This document shows positions 59,012 to 64,000 of a stretch of DNA of 64,000 nucleotides, piece after piece. Every line of letters starts with the position of its first letter. The stretch's first letter is position 1. This DNA is from Terebella lapidaria (taxonomy: Eukaryota; Annelida; Polychaeta; Terebellida; Terebellidae). The notes below the pieces were generated by a model. The model was not told the origin of the DNA. It was given only the letters and a program-made list of their open reading frames with translations, and ran no database searches. The stretch covers positions 27,801,402 through 27,865,401 of the forward strand of contig OX424567.1 of the NCBI GenBank assembly GCA_949152475.1, written 5' to 3'. The position numbers were made by a program, and so were the translations under genes.

Positions 59012-59664
59012 GAGTTTAATAGCAGCGGTCAGTGCAACTTTGATGGTGTTGTTAGCGTGTAATGAATTTAATAGCAGTGGTCAGTGTAACTTTGATGTTG
59101 TTGGTAGCATGCATTGAATTTGATACAGGGGTCAGTGTAACTTTGATGTTGTTGGTAGTGTGTAACGAATTTGATAGCAGTGGTCAGTGTAACTTTGATG
59201 TTGTTGGTAGTGTGTAACGAATTTGATAACGGTGGTCAGTGTAACTTTGATGGTGTTGGTAGCGTGTAACGAATTTTATAGCAGTGGTCAGTGTAACTTT
59301 GATGTTGTTGGTAGTGTGTAACGAATTTGATAGCAGTGGTCAGTGTAACTTTCATGTTGTTGGTAGTGTGTAATGAATTTGATAGCAGTGGTCAGTGTAA
59401 CTTTGATGTTGTTGGTAGTGTGTAACGAATTTGATAGCAGTGGTCAGTGTAACTTTGATGGTGTTGGTAGCGTGTAATGAATTTGATAGCAGTGGTCAGT
59501 GTAACTTTGATGTTGTTAGTAGCATGCAATGAATTTGATAGCAGTGGTCAGTGTAACTCTGATGTTTTTGGTAGCATGTAATGAATTTAATAGCAGTGGT
59601 CAGTGTAACGTTGATGTTGTTGGTAACGTGTAATGAATTTAATAGCAGTGTCAGTGTAACTTTT
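59012..59664 (+). repeat. 52-bp minisatellite, continuation after LINE (~12 copies)
   Basis: The same unit as at 54193-55964. It ends with a slightly shortened copy about 40 bases before the next exon. Confidence 0.93.
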
Positions 59665-59706
59665 TTCAAGTCACTTGAAATTATAACTAATTTGAAAAAA
59701 AAACAG

Positions 59707-59868
59707 AAGAGGAAGGTCCAGCACAACGCCGTGAGGCCTCTTCGCCTGACAGCGAATCTGTGAGTGAATCCGAGCATGACTCGCCATCAAGTGATGAGGA
59801 GGACACATCGACAGCACCGGAGTATGTCAAACAGATACGCAAGGCAGCTCGACGTGCCACAGCTAGAG
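59707..59868 (+). CDS. TIMELESS: TIMELESS exon, acidic serine-rich linker
   Basis: Bounded by AAAAAACAG and AGAG|GTACGT. It reads EEEGPAQRREASSPDSESVS, then ESEHDSPSSDEEDTSTAPEY, then VKQIRKAARRATARG. Phase joins correctly across the 5.5-kb intron. Composition matches the acidic linker of human TIMELESS before the PARP1-binding region. The sequence itself is weakly conserved. Confidence 0.85.
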
Positions 59869-59884
59869 GTACGTCCTTGCACTG

Positions 59885-60335
59885 GTCATATTTTATGATC
59901 TGATAATCTGTTGGCATGGCATTGTGTCCATCATCGTATGCCATTATTTCTAGCTTGTTCAGGTAGAATGTCCTGAAATTTCGCACAAAAATACTTATAA
60001 AGAATGAAGTATTTTTTTATATTTTAAATTTTCACGATTTTTTTCTAAAAATGGCAACTGTTCTCTACAAAAAGCACATAATTTTGAAATGTTTAGAGAG
60101 TCATATATAGCACATCTTTGGTGAACTTGAACTCACTTGACCTGAGTGGAAAATCCAATGTCACAGTCAAACTGAAATGTGTGGATTGACCCCTGCATAT
60201 GAAACATCTGCAGATTAAGTTGTATGAACCAGTCTTATAGACCTTTTGGTGAGCTTGAGTGGTTTATTTCAATGTCCCATCCAAATTGAGATTTGTAAAT
60301 TGACCTCTGCATTCACTTCTGGCTCATAGCACACA
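59885..60335 (+). mobile_element. Degenerate third copy of the hairpin-ended repeat
   Basis: Diverged matches, in order, to copies 1 and 2: GTTGGCATGGCATTGTGTCC, TTTCGCACAAAAATAC, a T-rich block with AAAAATGGCAACTG, a CATATATAGCACA block and TGAACTTGAACTCACTTGACC. Both terminal hairpins are lost. It is clearly older than copies 1 and 2. Confidence 0.6.
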
Positions 60336-60359
60336 TTGAAAAAACCTGTTGACCGGTAG

Positions 60360-61180
60360 AACATGGTCAAAGAACTTTTGATGATTGGAAGATCTTCAGG
60401 AAACTTGACTATCGGAACATGTCAGAAAAATTTTGAATTTTGGAGAATGTTCAGGAAACTTTTGTCTATTGGACAGTGTTGTAGTATGTTCTGAAAATTT
60501 TCGATTGTTGGAAGAAGTTCAGGAAACTTGACTGTTTGAAAATGTCAGAAAGTTCTGACTGTTAGAACATGCTCAAAAAATTTGACTGAACATTCTGAAA
60601 AATTGACGGCTGGAACATGTTCGGAAAACTTGACGGTTGAAAAATGTTCAGAAAACTTGACTGTTGAACATGTGCAGAACCTTGACTGTCAGAAAATTTT
60701 CGGAACCTTGACTGTCGAAAAATGTTCAGAACCTTGACTGTTGGACCATGTTCAGAACCTTGAATGTTGGAACATGTTCAAAACCTTCACTGTTGAACAT
60801 GTTCAGAACCTTGAATGTTGGAATATGTTTAGAACTTTGACTGTTGAAACATGTTCAAAACCTTTACGGTTAAACATGTTCAGAACCTTGACTGTTGAAA
60901 CATGTTCAAAACCTTTACTGTTGATCATGTTCAGAACCTTGAATGTTGGAACATGTTCAGAACCTTGACTGTTGAACATGTTCAGAACCTTGAATGTTGG
61001 AACATGTTCAGAACCTTGACTGTTGAACATGTTCAGAACCTTGAATGTTGGAACATGTTCAGAACCTTGACTGTTGAACATGTTCAGAACCTTGACTGTT
61101 GGACCATGTTCAGAACCTTGACTGTCAGAAAATGTTCAGAACCTTGACTGTTGGAACATGTTCAGAACCTTGACTGGTGA
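60360..61180 (+). repeat. ~25/26-bp (51-bp dimer) minisatellite with GAACATGTTC palindromes
   Basis: GAACATGTTCAGAACCTTGA plus ATGTTG or CTGTT alternate at 26 and 25 bp. In the homogeneous part the decamer GAACATGTTC starts at 60949, 60974, 61000, 61025, 61051 and 61076. Upstream copies are progressively diverged. The array ends about ten bases before the acceptor of the next exon. Repeat-frame peptides on both strands are artefacts. Confidence 0.92.
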
Positions 61181-61191
61181 ACATATTACAG

Positions 61192-61260
61192 GTCTGGAGA
61201 GTTGTGTGGAGTGGATCAAGAAATGTCTGCGGAGGACGGCTGATGACAGGGAGGAAGATG
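61192..61260 (+). CDS. TIMELESS: TIMELESS exon, start of PARP1-binding region
   Basis: Bounded by ATATTACAG and GATG|GTGAGA. It encodes LESCVEWIKKCLRRTADDRE, then ED. Human TIMELESS has LWLQNCLIRAADDREEDG at this place, the first helix of the PARP1-binding domain (TIMELESS_C family). Confidence 0.93.
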
Positions 61261-61607
61261 GTGAGAGACTTCTTCATTTGTCCCATAATGGCTTATCAGT
61301 TAAGCTGTTGGGAAGATTGTATGTCATTTAAATGATAATGAAAGCAGCTTTAAACAAACTAAAGATGGTACCTTATTGTACATGATGTAAAAACTGACAA
61401 GCTTTACACTTTCCAGAACATTATGGAATAACTGATGAGTGTGGGCTTTTCTTGTTATTTCAATATTCAAATCTTGTCGCATTGATGTGTTGTACTATGT
61501 CTGCTTATGAGCTATATGCCCCCACCAGTGAAGACTCATTCCGAATAGATTACTGCAAACTGTATATCCATATCTTACCATGACAACCCTATCTACCCCG
61601 TCCCCAG

Positions 61608-61726
61608 ACGATGATGAGCCGATCCCTGTGGTGCCTCTCGAGGACGACCAGGACGAGGCGATGGAGAACTCCGTCTTCAAGTCTCTACTCAAGCGTGTTG
61701 GCCTCAAACCACTGGCCAACGAACAG
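61608..61726 (+). CDS. TIMELESS: TIMELESS exon, PARP1-binding region
   Basis: Bounded by GTCCCCAG and GAACAG|GTCTTG, a weak but usable donor. It reads DDEPIPVVPLEDDQDEAMEN, then SVFKSLLKRVGLKPLANEQ. Human: VPLVPLTEENEEAMEN, then FQQLLRKLGVRPPA. Ends in phase 0. Confidence 0.94.
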
Positions 61727-61906
61727 GTCTTGTGATGCTCTCTAGTCATTTTAGAAATTGTGTCCAGATTTTGAATGTATGGGAATAGCTGGAAATTTGA
61801 CTACTCCATATTTTCCAATGTGCAAATTTTCCATAACAAAGTACTCATTGGCAACACATTTATAGTGAGTATGCTTATTTAGTCATTTTCAACATTCCGT
61901 CTGTAG

Positions 61907-62082
61907 GAGCGCTACTGGCGTATCCCTGGTTACCTGACCCCTGATGATTTAAGGAGTCGTGCTGCTGCACTGGAGCCATCTGGTGGCAGTAATGGGAACC
62001 ATACCAGCAAGAAGAAAAACTTCGCCAGTCTGAGGGAACTTGTCAAACAGAAAAAAAAGTTCAGTGGAAAGCAAACAAACAG
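61907..62082 (+). CDS. TIMELESS: TIMELESS exon, end of PARP1-binding region, GC donor
   Basis: Bounded by CCGTCTGTAG and AACAG|GCAAGT. It encodes ERYWRIPGYLTPDDLRSRAA, then ALEPSGG and a lysine-rich tail (KKKNFASLRELVKQKKK). Human: TFWRIPAKLSPTQLRRAAASL. The donor is GC rather than GT; otherwise it matches the consensus, and the phase (two bases, completed by T) fits the next exon. Confidence 0.92.
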
Positions 62083-62239
62083 GCAAGTTCCAATACTTGA
62101 TTAATTAAAAAAAAAATTTCATAGATGGATATGCAGCTGAAAGCTTTTGAAATTGTTTAGAAGAAAAAGACAGTCATCAAGGTAAATATTTGATTCGAGA
62201 GACTTCATTAAATTGAAAGTCGAATTATGTCATTTTTAG

Positions 62240-63720
62240 GTTACCGGACCTTTGGTCCGATAACCTATTGGCATGGCGTTGCGTCCGTCGTCCGTCCATC
62301 CGGCCGGCCGGCGTTAACATTTTTATCTTTAAAGTTAACGATCGAATCTTTCTGAAATTTTGCACAAAAATGCCTAAAAATATTTCGAGAAGGAGGTACT
62401 TTTTTGTTTTTTGATTTTCGCATTTTTTTCAAAATGGCGGCCGTTTTTGTCGAAAAACGCTCAATTTTGGACTTTGACAGCCATTTTCTCAAAAACTGTC
62501 CAATCAGTTTTGAGTTTTTGGTTTCAAAAGATTCCGCTCATATACCTCTGTGATATGTATAAGTTTGGTTGCCCTAAATTCGGCGGTTTCCGTGTGGCGG
62601 CCATTTTGAATTTTTGGCGGGTCGACGAAAAAAAAAATTTTCGCCCCAAATCGCATTACTATCGATTTTGGGCCATTTCTAGGGAAAAAAAAAATTTTCA
62701 CCCTTTCAAAAAAATTTTGGACTTAGAAAATTTTCGGCACTTTTTTCCTTCATAATGGGAGCTGTCCGGACTGTACTCATAGAACGCTTGAAGATAGAGC
62801 TTAGAAATTGGCACTTTCAAATGGGAAGTCATATATGGCGACTTGTGTGGTGACCTTGAATTTGACCTTGGATGACCTTGAAAGGTCAAAACAGCCATTT
62901 TTGGGTCGAAAACGCTCAAATGTGCACCTGGTCTGTATTTTCTCAAAAAGTGTCTGATCAGTTTTGAGATTTTTGCTTAAAAAGATTCCTCTTATATACC
63001 TCTGTGACGTGTATAAGCTTTGTTGCCCTTGAATCGCCGATCTCCTTGTGGCGGCCATTTTGAATTTTTGACGAGTTGGCGAAAAAAATTTTTTTCGCCC
63101 CAAATCACATTACTATCCATTTTGGGCCATTTCTAGGCAAAAAATTTTTTTCACCCTTTGAAAAAATTTTGGACGGAAAATTTTCGGCACTTTTTTCCTT
63201 CATAATGGGAGCTGTCCGGACTGTACTCATAGAACGCTTGAAGATAGAGCTTAGAATTTGGCACTTTCAAATGGGAAGTCATATATGGCGACTTGTGTGG
63301 TGACCTTGAATCTGACCTTCGATGACCTTGAAAGGTCAAAACAGCCATTTTGGGGTCAAAAAATGCCCAGATTTGCCTCTGTAGATGGAATGCTTGCAGA
63401 GAGAGCTCATGTTATGAACAGGAAGACATATATGGCACACCTAATGATGACCTTGAACTTGACGTCAGATGACCTTGAGTGCCAAATGTCTGACTTGGAA
63501 TGTGTAAATTGACCTGAGCGGCCTAAACGATTCCACCCAACATATAGAATATCAAATGCCACACACATATATGTAATGGTAACATCGAAGTTCATACGGA
63601 TGACCTTGATTGGGATTTACACTGCGAACCTTGATTGGTAAATCTCAAGGTCTGTAACCTGCCAATGCTGCCATGGCCAAACCAAAATTGTTCGGTAACC
63701 TATCTTAGCCTTTGGGCTAA
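62240..63720 (+). mobile_element. Hairpin-ended repeat, copy 2, inserted at a splice acceptor
   Basis: Begins GTTACCGGACCTTTGGTCCG and ends TTAGCCTTTGGGCTAA, like copy 1. It is flanked by TTTTTAG on both sides (62233-62239 and 63722-63728); the right copy is the acceptor of the next exon. It contains a ~450-bp internal tandem duplication (CATAATGGGAGCTG at 62751 and 63201) and at least seven TGACCTTGA words. No coding capacity was recognised. Confidence 0.82.
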
Positions 63721-63728
63721 TTTTTTAG

Positions 63729-63980
63729 TGAGAAGCAATCATCCCAACCAAGTCTGACCAGCACAACTCTGGATGCCAATGACGTTTCTGCAAATGTGTC
63801 TCAACCTGAACCCACCCCCTCGTCTCATGCTAGTTCCCACAACAACGGTTCCAAGCCTGATTCATCGCCCCACTTATCCCAGAGCAGTTCCCATAGCAAC
63901 AGTTCCCAGGGTGACAGTCAGCCCATTGGACGGAAGAGATCAAGGGTTCAGCGATCACTCAACAGTGACTCGGATGACAG
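63729..63980 (+). CDS. TIMELESS: TIMELESS exon, serine-rich C-terminal tail (last in window)
   Basis: Bounded by TTTTTTAG and ACAG|GTGTGT. It reads SEKQSSQPSLTSTTLDANDV, then a Ser/His/Asn-rich tract (SQSSSHSNSSQGDSQ), then GRKRSRVQRSLNSDSDD. The basic-acidic end resembles the KKRQLLDSDEE part of human TIMELESS. It ends with two bases of a codon, so at least one more exon lies beyond the window. Confidence 0.85.
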
Positions 63981-64000
63981 GTGTGTAATCTCAAATGGTG

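Noticed and set aside
60741-61147. Repeat-derived frames on both strands (FRTLTVEHVQNLECWN and similar peptides)
   Set aside because: They are translations of the 25/26-bp minisatellite in a TIMELESS intron.
51621-61180. CRISPR-like array
   Set aside because: The repeats are contiguous without unique spacers and lie in introns of a eukaryotic gene.
62265-63595. Frames of 60-114 residues within the hairpin-ended element
   Set aside because: They repeat with the element's internal duplication, occur on both strands and are F/K-rich translations of poly-T/A tracts. They do not resemble a transposase.

Overview
This window is eukaryotic nuclear DNA. It has spliced genes with GT-AG introns, a non-LTR retrotransposon, a solo LTR, AT-rich introns and long satellite arrays. 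The only confidently identified host gene is the C-terminal half of TIMELESS (timeout/Tim-1), the replication-fork-protection and checkpoint protein, on the + strand from 50150 to the window edge. The mix of repeats and the style of the gene suggest a marine invertebrate, possibly a mollusc or other lophotrochozoan. That placement is inference and cannot be fixed from sequence alone.

Layout. 1-2.55 kb holds a decayed Crypton-type tyrosine-recombinase (DUF3504-like) gene on the - strand. 2.56-21.34 kb is a complex tandem array built on a ~40-bp sub-repeat containing TGTGTCATAA. The sub-repeat occurs in both orientations and is organised into ~1.57-1.66 kb higher-order units. The array is interrupted by a ~2 kb block of hairpin-rich units (4.2-6.3 kb) and by one unique, broken gene fragment with a psq/CENP-B-type DNA-binding region (16.26-17.4 kb). 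21.34-30.57 kb is a homogeneous 157-bp satellite that flips orientation at 23239/23240, carries an 11-monomer higher-order period of ~1,725 bp, and runs into a 200-N assembly gap. 30.77-40.44 kb is a mosaic of TA microsatellites, a 187-bp tandem repeat, a ~200-bp repeat with a GC-rich core, one solo LTR with a 4-bp target duplication, and diverged relatives of the TGTGTCATAA family. 40.44-50.15 kb is mostly unique sequence with no supported gene, plus a 27-copy 30-bp minisatellite.

The TIMELESS part. Thirteen consecutive coding exons (about 609 codons) join in compatible phases and cover the acidic linker, the middle helical region, two Myb-like repeats, and the region equivalent to the PARP1-binding domain of human TIMELESS. 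Exon 53685-53766 is one base short, which shifts the frame. No exon for the N-terminal half was found in the 50 kb upstream. The introns are heavily invaded. They hold three different minisatellites with 50-, 51- and 52-bp periods, each close to a splice site. One of these is an amplification of the exon-intron junction itself and has a 3-kb LINE inserted in it. They also hold three copies of a hairpin-ended repeat, one of which appears to have duplicated the 3' splice site when it inserted.

No complete novel gene system is visible. The most unusual signals are the splice-junction-derived minisatellite, the element inserted exactly at a splice acceptor, the inverted 11-mer satellite, and the hairpin/T-run units at 4.2-6.3 kb.
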